A stretch of 64,000 nt of DNA. It comes from Ophiura sarsii. Taxonomy: Eukaryota; Echinodermata; Ophiuroidea; Amphilepidida; Ophiuridae. The stretch covers positions 35,287,652-35,351,651 of the forward strand of contig CM069448.1 in the NCBI GenBank assembly GCA_035610835.1, read 5' to 3'. Under the pieces are notes generated by a model. The model ran no database searches and was not told the DNA's origin. It worked only from the letters and a program-made list of their open reading frames with translations. This document shows, in pieces, positions 33,801-44,165 of the stretch. Both the position numbers and the translations under genes were made by a program. Each line of letters opens with the position of its first letter. Position 1 is the stretch's first letter.

Positions 33801-36800
33801 TGTTTACGCTCTTTTCACGGGTATAAGGTTAAGTGCAACAATGGAAACTGCATCATCTTTTATTGCACTTAACCCTATACCCATAAAAAAGAGCCACGTC
33901 ACAACCCACTCTCAAATATTAGAGTGGGCGGCAGCTTTGAAAATTGACCTTCTGGTGAATCCTGGATACGCCCCTGCAATAGAACGACTCATTTTGTGAA
34001 AATAAGCTACGCACTTTCTCTGATCTAAGCTTCAAATAAAACACTTACCCTTTTGACAATTAAAACTCAGTTCATACTTTTTTGATAAGCAGACGAGAAT
34101 CACTTTGGCGCCTTTTACACCTTCTGCCATTCTATCATACATGTTTCCAGCTGTTTAGAGATAAACACAAACCAAAGCTTATTTAAAGTCTGTAAGTATT
34201 AACAAAACGCGTTAACCGGTCGAAATGTAGACTGGTGGTCCATTCTACAAAGTGACACTTTTATATTTTGTCCTAACGTATTCCAAACAACTAATCTCAG
34301 AAGTTGAACTGTTTCAATTTTAATTAACTGGCGTGGCTCAACCTCTACGGGAACTATCATCATCATACAGGGCTGTATTTATATTATCTATATTATAAAC
34401 ACACTGCGATTATGCCTATGCCTTATTATCATATTAATCTATGATTTCTTACAATGATTATTTGTATTTATGCAGCTACCTCTCACAGTCACATTCATAG
34501 ACTTCAAGAAAGCCTTCGACTCCATAAACAAAACAGGAAAGTTATCTTTGCAGTACTGCGTCATTACGAAATCCCAAAAGCTTTAGACGACGCTATTATG
34601 GTGTACTGTACAACAACTCGAGAAGTGCTGTGATGGTCGATGGCAGCATCTCTGATCCTTCCTTAGACTTTGCTGATGACATTGCCTTACTCAAGACAAC
34701 AATTCCACGAGCCCACAGACGCAGCTGACAGAAACTGCTGCAGCAGCAAAAGACCTCGGCCTCTTTACATACAAAGCGTATCTAAAACAGAGTACATGAC
34801 TGCCAACTGCAATCCTCACCCGACACTTCAGGTCTATGGGGATACCATCAACCATGTGACAGATTTCAGGTATCTTGGCTCTATGATGGCATCGGTTGCA
34901 AGTGATCTTAAAAGACGCAAAGCATTAGCATGGTGCGCATTTTGGAAGTTAGAATGCCTTTGGAGGAGCCCTCAAATAGGTATCAGAACAAAGATGAAAT
35001 TATTCAATACCACCTGTGTGACTATCTTACTGTATGGATGTGAATCCTGGGTGATATCCTAAGATATGGAATGCAAAAAATGCCTTCGCTACCGCTTGCT
35101 ACAGGATAATGCTAAATATCAAGCCCATGGATCATGTCCCAAACACCACAATGTATGACATGACCAAGACAGAGCCTCTTATCCACCGTGTAAAGCGCCG
35201 CCAGCTGAGATTCCTTGGCCATATACTCCGTCTCCCTGATGAAGAGCCTGCTAAAAGGTATACCACCTACGCACTAACACATGGCTGAAGGAGACCTGGT
35301 CGTCCTTGTACAACATATCTGACATATACATGTATACAACGCTTACTAGGAGACAATGAAGGCATGTCACTCTTGCTCAAGACCGTCGTGCATGGAAGAA
35401 ACTTGTGGTCGCCTGCTCTGCAGCCGAAGGATGATGATGATGATTTAGTCACTTTAGGGACCGTTCATTATTTATGGTGGAGGGGGGGTTGGGTAAAATA
35501 TAGGGGGCGGTCATGTAACTTTCATATGTTGAAATAGGGGGGGTTATGTAACTTTTTATTCTTAAACAGGGGGGGTTGTGTAACTTTTTTAAACTATAAA
35601 GATGGTGGTGATTGGGGTGATTTTAGAGGCTATTTTGGAGTGTAAATGCCAATTTTTTGTGCGCTTCGCGCACATTTTCTTACGACCTTTCAACTTCAAA
35701 ACATGTAGGCTACTTATGATGAGACTACTTTCGTACAGCAAATCTTTTTTGTGCACGCCCTGCTCGGATGTTCCAAAATCCAATTTGATTAAAAACGGTA
35801 ATTTCTTGCATGCTTTTCACCTCGTCTCACTCTCAGCTCTGCACCAAAGCTCACAAGAATATTTCATACGTTTTTGTCTGGATGTTCTAACTTTTTTTCG
35901 GGTTATAAAGACTCACAAAACACCCAAAATGTATAAATATATGACAAATGTTCCGCCTCGCTACGCTCGCAATGTAGTTAGTCATTAAAGTATTGGCCGT
36001 TCAGAGGGCACAACCAACGAATCCATGGGCAAAAGAAAAATACATCCCCTAAGTATGTGACAAGTTGATTTTGAGGGGGGGGGGTTGTGTAAAAATCTAT
36101 TGGTTAGTAGGGGGGGTCATGTAATTTTCAGTTTCAGCTGTAGGGGGGGTTAGGTAATTTTGACGTACGAGTCTCGAATTTGTCCCAACCCCCCCTCCAC
36201 CATAAATAATGAACAGTCCCTTAATGGTGATTATCCATGCGCGATTTGGTAGCACGGTTCATGCAATGAATTGGAGGTCATGCATCGATTCAATTGAATG
36301 TAGAATAGGCCGGGTGCGATTCCACTTTGTAGACCGTTGCGCATGGCTACATGGATAACTTCTATATAATTGTTAATACATTTTAGTCTCAGCTTAACTG
36401 AAAAACCCCATAATGTTACAGTCATGAGATTATTCGCCTTTTAGACGGATGCAATTAGAATTACCCATGTTTTCGGTGTCGATCCACACAGAGATGCCCC
36501 GCTGAACTAGTTCTTGTTTAAGTCGAAGCATTTGTGGTTTTGAAGCATCCCAGTTGTAACTTATCATGACGTCAGATCCTGTCAACAAAAGAGAAAACAA
36601 CATGGAAATGTTGACTGAGGTGTTTATAGCGCATCCTATTCGGATATTTCAGGGTAACATCTTATATTCCACATTCAAATTAAAGATTCATTTCCCAGGT
36701 TTCAAGCAATGACACGGTGCTGAAAATAGATTGCAATCTATGACGTCACGTTTGCACTCAAATATAAGATGATCCTTTCACACAGAGCCGATGATCGACC

Positions 36801-39800
36801 ATTGTTGAGTTCACTCATGTATTGATTAATTAACACATTTAAGATGTTTAGCCATATGAAAAAAAATAACAATCATATCTCAAATAATAATAACGCTGTT
36901 TAAATAAAAATATACTGCATATCTTTAGCATGTTTAGAGACTGTATCGATAACAGTTCTAGCAAAAGGTACATTCAATGGTAAACTTTTCCCGTTGACTA
37001 AAAATCCTTTTAAAATGATACACCGCGACATTGCCCCTTCAGACAGTCACTCCCCCTCTCTTTACCCCCCCCCCCCCCAAATAAATGACACAATTTTCAA
37101 AATATTCTAAAATTCGCTGACATTTAAAGATTCAGAAACACTATTAAAGTCGAATGGTCCACAATGTGAAAATGCGCCTACTCTAGAAACTAAGGGATCA
37201 CGTCAAAACTCGACCGCCCGGCAACCGCCGGTTACGGCCGGTTCCGTTCGGTTCTCACAAAACGTGTCGTCTGTTATAATATACACACATAATTAGGTCA
37301 AATAGTAACACTCTGGTGAACACGACCGGTTGAAAGTGCCTCGTCACACACGTGAGCAATAACATCTTGAAGTAATGGGCTCTTTTAAGACTTAAAAGTC
37401 TCAGTTGACAACCAGTACAATACAGCTATTGATTTTCGCTGGGGTTGGCTTTTTCAATCTGTTTATAGCTCAATTAACTTTTTAAAATCAATACCGAAAG
37501 TCTATGAATGTTGTTTTTTTATAGAACGATTATAGAGAGAGCTATTATGACCGCAAAGTAACAGATTGATAGTGTAAATTGGTCAGATTACAGCATTAAG
37601 TCAACCGGCGGTTGTTCAGTGTTGCATGCGCGAATATTCATATACCAGTAAAACATTTGACCTGAAAGAACCGGGCGGAACCGCCCGTAACCGGCAGTCA
37701 ACGGGCGGTCGAGTTTTGACGTCTCCCCTAATTGGATTTTTTTTTATTAAGCAATAATTAAAAGTCCAGCTACAATCGATCATAGAAAAAATGTGTTCGA
37801 ACACTGACCCTAATCAGTGACAGTTCCCTAATTGCCATGCTGTTTGTACCATAACACGCGCGATATTTGAGTCACGTGAAAATCGAAACATGTTTCTGTT
37901 ACCCTAAGTATCCTCCTCCTCATACCCCTCCCCTCCCCCCGATCAATGTTGCGAGGCCCTGTGCTGACGGTGGGCAAATTGTGGGTTTCAACATTGATCA
38001 GGGGGGAAAGGGGGAACACTTTACATACACCTACAAAGTGTTCGAACAATATCTTCTAACATTCATGGCATTGTAGGTTCATATAATTATTGAGTAATTT
38101 TTTGCAAAATAACTTAATATTGGGATGTTTCCTGGCTATGAGAATCTTAGGACAGCATTACAAAATCAACTAGATCTTGCTCCGGTCTAAGACCAGGCTA
38201 CCTTGATTTTTTTATGAGAAAATGATCCCTAGTGACCCCTTCTTGACCTTTGACCTGATTAAAATGATTGACTTATTTTCTTGACTCATCAAACCAAACA
38301 AGATGCAACAAACCCTGTCCAAATCGGAGCATGTCTTAACTTTTACCCCTCTAAAGTTCAATGACCCCGTATTGACCTTTCTTGACCTTTGACCTGGTCA
38401 ATATGATTGACTTTTTTTCTTGGCTTATCAATCCAAACAAGATGCAACAAACCCGGTCCAAATCGGAGCATGTCTTAACTTTTACTACTGTAAAATTCAA
38501 TGCCCCCTAGTGACCCCTTCTTGACCTTTGACCTGGTCAATATGATTGACTTATTTTCTAGGCTTATCAATTCAAACAAGATGTAACAAACCCGGTCTCA
38601 ATCGGAGCATGTATTAACTTTTACCTCTGTAAAGTTCAATGACCCCTAGTGACCCATTCTTGACCTTTGACCTGGTCAATATGATTAACTTATTTTCATG
38701 GCTCATCAATCCAAACAAGATGCAACAAACCCGGTTCAAATCGGAGCATGTCTTAACTTTTACCCCTGTAAAGTTCAATGACCCCAGTGACCCCGTATGA
38801 CATGTCACTTTTAATCGCTGAAGACCCTATATGAACATGGACCCAAGGAATCTTTTAACTAATTATGAAGGTCATGAGTCATTTCCTCTGAGACAAGATG
38901 CATTTTAAGTGATCGAATTGAAAATTTACATTTTGACCCCTAGTGACCCCAAATGATTTTTAATTTTAAAAACCGTTCTTTTGTAAATGCGTATGGTCAA
39001 AAGGAATATGTGGACCAATTTTGATGATCCTAGGTCATTTTACTAAATTGGAAATGCGTTTTAAGTGAAAATCACCTTTTGACCCCTAGTGACCCCTGTG
39101 TGACCTTTGACCCCAAACTGTGAACACCCTATATGAAGGTTAGGTGGGGGGTTCTACTGACCAAGTTTGGTGATTGTAGCATGTAAACTGTAGAAAAAAT
39201 AGCATTTTTTAGATGGGTTTGAGGAAAGAAAGAAAAAGAAGAAAGAAACGGCAGAGATACAGAACCTCGATTTTTGGAAAAAATCAAGGTAAAAAAACTC
39301 AGTTTTAAAAATGATGAGGTCTATTCTCTTTAACAAATGAGTGAATGTGCCTTTAAATGTAAAAATAACAATTCAATTTATTCAAAGATCGATCATAGGA
39401 CCGGTGTGAAAAACTCTCCCCATTTCTTTCTCATCACATTGTGTCATTTCAATTGATGTAATCAATTGTTTATCAATTTACTTATATATGGCCATGTGTT
39501 TTGAACTGACCACCCAAAAAGGGTGGCGACGTTGCATTTTTTGTGACGAATCATCCATCTCTCTCTATTAACTCAACAACTATATGTGGTAGAGCTATTA
39601 TTTAGGTGTCATTTGAAAGCTTATTTATCTAGCTACACCGTGTGAATAAATCAGGTATTTCTATAACTGTTTGGCTGAGATATGATTGATTATACTTCGA
39701 AAGTCAGGGGTGGCGGCGGTGGCGGTGGCGGCGGTGGCGGTGGCGTCGTGTACAATCTCTATGGGGAATATAGAAAATGTTCCCAATTCTACGTTCAAAT

Positions 39801-42800
39801 TACAATAACTCCTAATTTCTGTATGGTACAACCATGATTTTGCTCTCATTTTATCGATTGTTTTATATTCTATAAGTTTCTGTTTCAACAAACGTGTCAA
39901 CTCGTACGTAACAGTTGTAATCACGAATCGATTGCATTGTCTTTGGCTTTTCCCTATTCACTACACAGTAAACTTGCCCTAATTCATCAGTTTTACATAC
40001 ATGACTATAACAACAAAATTATTCAACCGATTATAGCAAAATTATACATTTTTGGAAAGCTCTCGAATAGGGGAATTCAGAAATCTTGTTTAAAATAGGA
40101 TAGGGTGATTAACCAAAAAAAGATATGTGTAAACACCAATAAATTTGGAATATAAACGTTTGTACTCATTTACTTTCCGATATAGTATATTTCAACAAGT
40201 TACACTTGACAACCATTATGTTCTGATGGGTAAATTGCATGAGGAACTAATATGCACAGTAGAATGATGATTGGGATAGGAATAAAAAAAATATTGAGCT
40301 TTGATCAAAATATGAAAAAAATCAATATTTTTTGAACATTCTTAATCACAACATGTTACCATTAGATCTTATGCAAATTCCAATCGCATATTTAGATTCC
40401 TTGTGAGATTACCGTTCAGAAAATATATACTTTTTATGGGGTAGAACAAGTAGTTATTACGATATGCTAATTCCAATCTCAGATGGTGTAAAATGTAAAA
40501 ATCTGGACATGCAACGGTAAGGGTGGCGAGTTCAAAACACATGGCCATATTTGTTTATTTATTTACATACACCTACAAAATTTATTTGCATTACTTCTTT
40601 ACTTACCGCCAGCAGGAGGGCTTGTTGCTGGAGCTGCAAAATGAAAGCAATGATAAAATAAGTCACATAGGCCGATATTTAAATTGTTCTCAAATCCGTA
40701 AGCTCTAGATTATTGGTCGCAGCATCAACATGACTACGGGTGAAAAGAGTGCAGTTTACAAACAAAAAACAACAATTATTAGTATTTGTTCTAACTTTTC
40801 AACATTTAGGGAGCAAATCAAAACTCGACCGCGCGGCAACAGCCGGTTCCGTGCGGTTCCGCCCGGTTGGACCGCATATCATTGTTTAGAACAATATAAA
40901 CCGGCTGCAACCACACGGAACCGCACGGAACCGGCGGTTGCCGGGCGGTTGCCGGGCGGTTGCCGGGCGGTTGCCGAGCGGTTGCCGGGCGGTTGCCGGG
41001 CGGTAGAGTTTTGATGTGCTCCCTTAGCAAAACATCTCCTTTTTAGTAGGCCTACTATATCATCTTTTCAAGTAACAGTTTGATTTGACATGATATAATA
41101 GTAAAATAAGTTAAAATTATTCAAATTTGGTTCGGTTTACCACGAAGATGCATCTTAACTTTAAGCCTAACAAATAGGAACATTTATAGGCATGCATCTT
41201 AACTTTAAGCCTAACAAATAGGAACATTTATAGGCATATACAGGGTGTCCCGTAAAAATGGTGCACGTGTTCCACGTCATTACTCTCATCAAACATTCAG
41301 TATTTTGTATTTTAATGTTTATATATGAGCTGGTAGATAAATTTAGTTTGGCTTTTGAATGCTGTTGGTTTGATTATAATTGCTTTTCCCAATCACGGGC
41401 ACCTCCAAACGCGTTGTGCCGGCCACAGATGCTGGACGAGCCTTCGATAACCGACAGAGCCAGTCTCAAACGACAGTGCCAATTTCGACCGAAACTATTC
41501 GAATATTGGGAGCGATTGCCCCACATCCCTCCCCCCCCCCCCCCCCCCTCCCCCTCTGGCTACGCCACTGATAATTGATGAGCTGGCGTGCATTCGTACT
41601 TATGCATTCGTGCACAGCCCCTCGAGCACCGACACAAGTGTACTAAAGTATCTAAACATTTGCTAAAATCAAAACATTATTGTAATAAGAAATTACATAC
41701 ATTTAATATTGTCCACTAAATTAAGCTCGCAATTCATATGTTAAAAATACTGCTAATGTAGGTACTAAGGTGTTGCGTACCCGGGTGCGTGTGATTTTAT
41801 CAATACACCAATTCCTACTCGAGATGGATGTACAATGTAGGTAAATACAATCAAATGAACGGCGTTTGAAAACCAACTAAATTATCTTTCAGATTATACA
41901 GCATAGGCTACTACTGAGTATTATCAAAGAGGGCAACGACATTTTAGGGACACCCTATATTACATTACAGGTCACACGAGTTCACAAACCTAATACATGT
42001 ATAACAATATAAGGCCCTTCACGAGTTTCCTGTTGGAGGTTAAAAAAGGGATGCGGTCACTTTTAATTATTAATTATTTTCTTTATTTTCATGTTTGTGG
42101 TTGTCACCAATGTCACAAATATTTTTTCCGTTTGATTGGAACGTGTGTTTTACTGGTTTTACTCACGTACACCCATGAATTACAACTATGCTGTTTGCTT
42201 ATTCACCATTTTAAAAGGCTGTTATTTTGTTATTTTAAAAGGCAAAAGATGCATTTAAATCAAATCAAATAATTAAATATGTTCCTATTTTCAATTTTGG
42301 ACTTGGGCGGTTAACAGGAAACGCAAAATAAATTGTGAAGGGCCCAAAGTAAAACTGATTAAGGCGACGTTCCACCTAGCCATCAAAACTAATCTACCAA
42401 TTAAGGCAATATTGTGTAATTTATCGGGAAAGACTTCCGTATAAAATCCATCACCTCAAATCTGCTTCATATTTTGGGAATGAGTCGACATAGAATGTAG
42501 TGTATTCACTTATATGTACAGTGGCGACCGTAGCTCTGGAAACAAACGCAAACCATGGAATTCGGGACAACCATGGAAAATAAAATTATTTTCCATACTT
42601 GAAAAATATTTTTGTTTCATGTTTTTAAAAGTAATTTGCATTTAGAGGACGAAATTAAAGATAGAGGGCGATGAAAAAGATTGCATCTCTTAATTTTTTC
42701 AACAATTTCAACTGCTGGTAGATTTGAAATCTTAAACTGATCATTGACACATATGGGCAATTCTACACACAAAAATGGTGCCAATGGCGTTTTTTCCATT

Positions 42801-43909
42801 CTTTGGTTTAAAAAACTGCATTTTTGTGTCTTGAATCACATCGTAGGTAGTTCATATCCAGGATACTGACCAAGTTTCCTCGTGCCGTTGTCCAAATTGA
42901 TGATCAATTATAATGTGTCACTTGTTAAGATGGCACGTTTGAATGGCGCGCTATTTCCTTGGGTAGTTCAAATTCATGCATTAACGTAGGATATTTGGAA
43001 TGCCAAATCAATAACAGATCGGCCAATACTTATGAATCTACTATAGTAATAGCCTAATTCTACCATTTATGACTGCCCGTGGCCGGCGCACTTACCATGC
43101 TTACTAGCAGAGCTGGAACTGGCAGGAGCAGTTGGAAGTGGCATTTTAACCGTCTCTGGATCTGTAAATATAATTGCCAAAATTATTCGAAATATAATAC
43201 ACAATATGTGTGTACCAATTGTGTTCATTCGTTATTCATTTGAATTATTTCGAAATATATGTGTGTACCAACTGTGTTCATTCGTTATGCATTTGAATTT
43301 CAAATTTCATCAAGAACGCCACAGGATTTTCAACAGGCATCTTTTTACCACTCGTATCACCCCCGGTGTTCGTTCACTTCCAAACTCCTCCTTTATCATT
43401 CTCTTTCATGCGTATCTGAAACATATCCTATCATTTGGGTAAATAAGCTGATTTTGTGACTTTCAGCATGTTCAGTTTAAATAACTTTCGTTAATACGAT
43501 TTTTAGATTACATAGCCTTAACGTTATGCTATTATTAGAAGACAAAAATAAGAACTCAAGATTCAAGAATTCCAAACTCGGAATTATTCAAAAGATTCTT
43601 TAGAATGAACTTACTTGGAAACTGAACGTCCTGTTTAGTTTTGACAAAGTCGTACAAATCTTCGGCTTCCTCTCTGAGTATCTCCATGAAGGCATAATAG
43701 ACAGTTCCAGGTCTTCTCTTCATAATATCCAACAGTTTGTCTATCTTTTTCGATTGGACATTGAGGCTATTTATGGTTTCCTTTTCTTCGTCTGTCAGAG
43801 TGTCAACTGACACGAGCTTGACAAGAAAGTCGTCGTCGGGCATCAAATGTTGTCGTAATTCAGGATTTATCCTTTTCAGGATTGTTTGGATTTTTTTTCT
43901 CTCTTCCAT
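30879..43909 (-). CDS. CARD-TIR protein gene with Pro/Ser/Thr-rich linkers (7 exons)
   Basis: A spliced gene assembled from minus-strand exons 43909-43615, 43161-43096, 40633-40607, 36578-36465, 34150-34049, 33166-32999 and 31135-30884 (or to the TAG at 30879). The order is CARD (residues about 3-92), a short Pro/Ser linker, a TIR domain (about 128 residues) and a Pro/Ala/Ser/Thr/Gln tail. Every donor is GT (five of the seven are GTAAGT, GTATGT or GTTAGT type), every acceptor is AG, and all six introns are phase 1 and join without a stop. CARD domains recruit partners by homotypic contact; TIR domains signal by assembly or cleave NAD. A cytoplasmic innate immune adaptor or effector is inferred; no signal peptide or membrane segment is visible. 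The introns hold MITEs, a LINE fragment and tRNA-like SINE heads. A continuation into the 17-kb TIR exon is possible, because the last exon also ends in a phase-1 donor. No transcript evidence is available to me. Confidence 0.85.
30884..31135 (-). CDS. Exon 7 of the CARD-TIR gene: Pro/Ala/Ser/Thr repeat exon
   Basis: Acceptor TATACGTAG at 31136-31144, then GKMSTSEPAPS followed by an 11-residue unit (APAPQVAPSTP) repeated about five times, ending STRVPG. The unit is a 33-bp minisatellite, so copy-number changes keep the frame. The 3' end is ambiguous. GGTTAG gives both a stop (TAG at 30879-30881) and a phase-1 donor GTTAGT at 30883. The product ends here with a disordered tail, or the exon is a hinge to a further domain. 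No clear AATAAA follows within the next ~40 bases on the minus strand. Confidence 0.72.
31768..31840 (+). repeat. tRNA-like SINE head
   Basis: TAGTGTAGTGG A box and GGGTTCGAGTCCC B box with a plausible anticodon arm (TCGC/GCGA). There is no acceptor-stem pairing. Confidence 0.5.
32127..32190 (+). repeat. tRNA-like SINE fragment
   Basis: A B box GGGTTCGAATTTT with a weak A box upstream. Confidence 0.3.
32999..33166 (-). CDS. Exon 6 of the CARD-TIR gene: TIR domain, C-terminal part
   Basis: Fifty-six codons. The first codon, split across the intron, is Glu and gives NCQK-E-AQF, the Cys-x2-Glu position that holds the catalytic Glu in NAD-cleaving TIR domains (family knowledge). It continues with a strand D region, then NWLGLLFNALSYYTV and a C-terminal helix DSLVKEIK. 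The acceptor is AACCAG and the donor is G|GTATGT. Confidence 0.86.
33493..33854. mobile_element. Foldback element with ~70-bp arms
   Basis: GATGCAGTTTCCATTGTTGC to about 33565 is repeated inverted at 33784-33854. The centre (minus strand) reads VARRFGVSRKVARKWRDRCW, a helix-turn-helix-like stretch that may be a Tc1-type transposase remnant. A partial third arm copy lies at 33863-33892. Confidence 0.6.
34049..34150 (-). CDS. Exon 5 of the CARD-TIR gene: TIR domain, middle
   Basis: Thirty-four codons. NMYDRMAEGVKGAKVILVCL continues the BB loop, helix B and strand C; the exon ends at YELSFNCQK. The acceptor is AAACAG, the donor is G|GTAAGT, and both ends are phase 1. The segment ends just before the conserved Glu encoded across the next junction. 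Confidence 0.88.
34476..35441 (+). mobile_element. RTE-like LINE, 5'-truncated and decayed
   Basis: Reading across frames gives VTFIDFKKAFDSI (RT motif A), FADDIALLKTT (catalytic motif C, about 34670), FRYLGSMMASVASDLKRRKA, VTILLYGCESWVIS and a final WKKLVVACSAAE, then GATGATGATGATGAT as 3' tail. Several stops and shifts make it inactive. It lies in an intron of the CARD-TIR gene, opposite strand. Confidence 0.8.
35457..36220. mobile_element. Harbinger-like MITE
   Basis: Inverted ends of ~38 bp (GGGACCGTTCATTATTTATG and its complement) flanked by TTA on both sides (35454-35456, 36221-36223). A 3-bp TTA/TAA duplication is typical of PIF/Harbinger. The internal open frame (35602-35988) has no recognisable domain. 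It sits just after the 3' end of the LINE at 34476-35441. Confidence 0.75.
36465..36578 (-). CDS. Exon 4 of the CARD-TIR gene: TIR domain, first third
   Basis: Thirty-eight codons. SDVMISYNWD is TIR box 1 (strand A, ISYNWD), followed by helix A and then RGISVWIDTEN, the strand B/BB-loop region. The acceptor is TTGACAG, the donor is G|GTAATT, and both ends are phase 1. The pattern xVMxSYxWD..VWxD is typical of the large invertebrate TIR family rather than of Toll-receptor TIRs (family knowledge). Confidence 0.88.
37194..37732. mobile_element. Harbinger-like MITE of the GACCGCCCGGCAACC family, copy 1
   Basis: GGGATCACGTCAAAACTCGA at one end, its complement GAGTTTTGACGTCTCCC at the other, and TAA on each side. 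CCGGTT-rich subterminal blocks. Relatives lie at 40810-41025 and 48868-49003. Confidence 0.7.
38215..39200 (+). repeat. ~139-bp tandem repeat with DR1-type TGACCTTTGACCT motifs
   Basis: Four consecutive units have TGACCTTTGACCT at 38244, 38383, 38522 and 38661, each followed by TATGATTGACTT-like and AACAAGATGCAACAAACCC sequence. The right part is related to 12250-12960. A TGACCTTTGACCC lies at 39101. No coding. Confidence 0.88.
39486..40550 (+). mobile_element. ~1.07-kb inverted-repeat element, copy 1
   Basis: ATATGGCCATGTGTTTTGAAC at the left end and its complement at the right. The interior includes a GGCGGT triplet run (39709-39747). A second copy in opposite orientation lies at 61771-62848 and an internal fragment at 2340-2700. 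No coding frame of note. It lies in an intron of the CARD-TIR gene. Confidence 0.88.
40607..40633 (-). CDS. Exon 3 of the CARD-TIR gene: 27-base micro-exon
   Basis: A polypyrimidine tract and TTTTGCAG are followed by 27 bases coding for APATSPPAG and then GTAAGT. It is phase 1 on both sides, so it can be skipped or included without changing frame. The composition matches the neighbouring linker exon. Its small size makes it less certain than the TIR exons. Confidence 0.65.
40810..41025. mobile_element. Harbinger-like MITE of the same family, copy 2
   Basis: GGGAGCAAATCAAAACTCGA...GAGTTTTGATGTGCTCCC between TTA direct repeats. It contains a short tandem array of GGTTGCCGGGC. Confidence 0.75.
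41150..41238 (+). repeat. 46-bp direct tandem duplication
   Basis: GCATCTTAACTTTAAGCCTA..GGAACATTTATAGGCAT is present twice, back to back, apparently unchanged. Confidence 0.9.
41238..41960. mobile_element. DNA element with ACAGGGTGTCCC ends
   Basis: ATACAGGGTGTCCCGTAAAA at the left is matched by the complement of TTTTAGGGACACCCTATAT at the right. The interior contains the block shared with 1620-2195 and a poly-C run before CTGGCTACGCCACTG. Similar single ends (ACAGGGTG) occur at 5529, 53250 and 53630. Confidence 0.5.
42000..43090. other. Intron of the CARD-TIR gene, nothing recognised
   Basis: No exon-like open segment with splice sites was found between exons 2 and 3 apart from the listed elements. 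Confidence 0.5.
43096..43161 (-). CDS. Exon 2 of the CARD-TIR gene: Pro/Ser-rich linker
   Basis: A 66-base phase-1/phase-1 exon with acceptor TTTACAG and donor G|GTAAGT. It codes for a low-complexity segment rich in Pro, Ala, Thr and Ser (LPTAPASSSSASKH). It joins the CARD exon through an Asn codon. It is a flexible linker with no domain. Confidence 0.75.
43615..43909 (-). CDS. Exon 1 of the CARD-TIR gene: CARD domain
   Basis: Ninety-eight codons plus one base. The translation starts MEERKKIQTILK and contains a CARD-type helix pattern: an acidic/hydrophobic helix 2-3 region with DDDFLVKLVSVDTLTDEEKE, then KKIDKLLDIMKRRPGTVYYA, the helix 4-5 signature of CARDs (LLD..xRR.p..f..F...L). Its length matches a whole CARD (about 85-90 residues). 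The donor is A|GTAAGT at 43614. The ATG at 43909 is taken as the start because the CARD begins directly after it. A weak AG acceptor lies just upstream (AACAG at 43911-43915), so a further 5' exon is possible. A LINE fragment begins about 75 bp upstream, so any 5' UTR or promoter is not obvious. Confidence 0.82.
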
Positions 43910-43984
43910 CTCTGTTATATAGGCCTTACTGCCGGATGAGTAGATCGCCTGGGTTCATACAAAGGGAAAAAGTTATAAGGGCAT

Positions 43985-44165
43985 TCTTAGGTTCTAAAGG
44001 CCACAAAAGTACGCATTATGAAGGCATTAATATTTCCGGTTGCTACATATGGAGCTGAAACCTGGTCTGTGTGAATTGCGGATTCAAAGAAAATATCAGC
44101 TCTCGAAATGTGGTGTTGGCGCAAGATGTTAGGAAAATCATGGAAAAAGCATAAGGCCAACAAAA
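43985..44165 (+). pseudogene. LINE C-terminal fragment (part 1)
   Basis: It reads KVRIMKALIFPVATYGAETW, then ISALEMWCWRKMLGKSWKKH, the LYGSETW / MWCWRRML blocks of RTE-like LINEs, with one stop. The continuation appears at 45405-45600. Confidence 0.75.

Noticed and set aside
35602..35988. 128-codon open frame as a gene
   Set aside because: It lies wholly inside a Harbinger-like MITE and shows no recognisable motif.
38215..38800. CRISPR-like direct repeats
   Set aside because: The units are 139 bp tandem copies without unique spacers, in a eukaryotic genome.
43911..43920. TATATAA upstream of the CARD ATG as a TATA box
   Set aside because: It lies only a few bases before the ATG, too close for a TATA box with a normal transcription start and 5' UTR.
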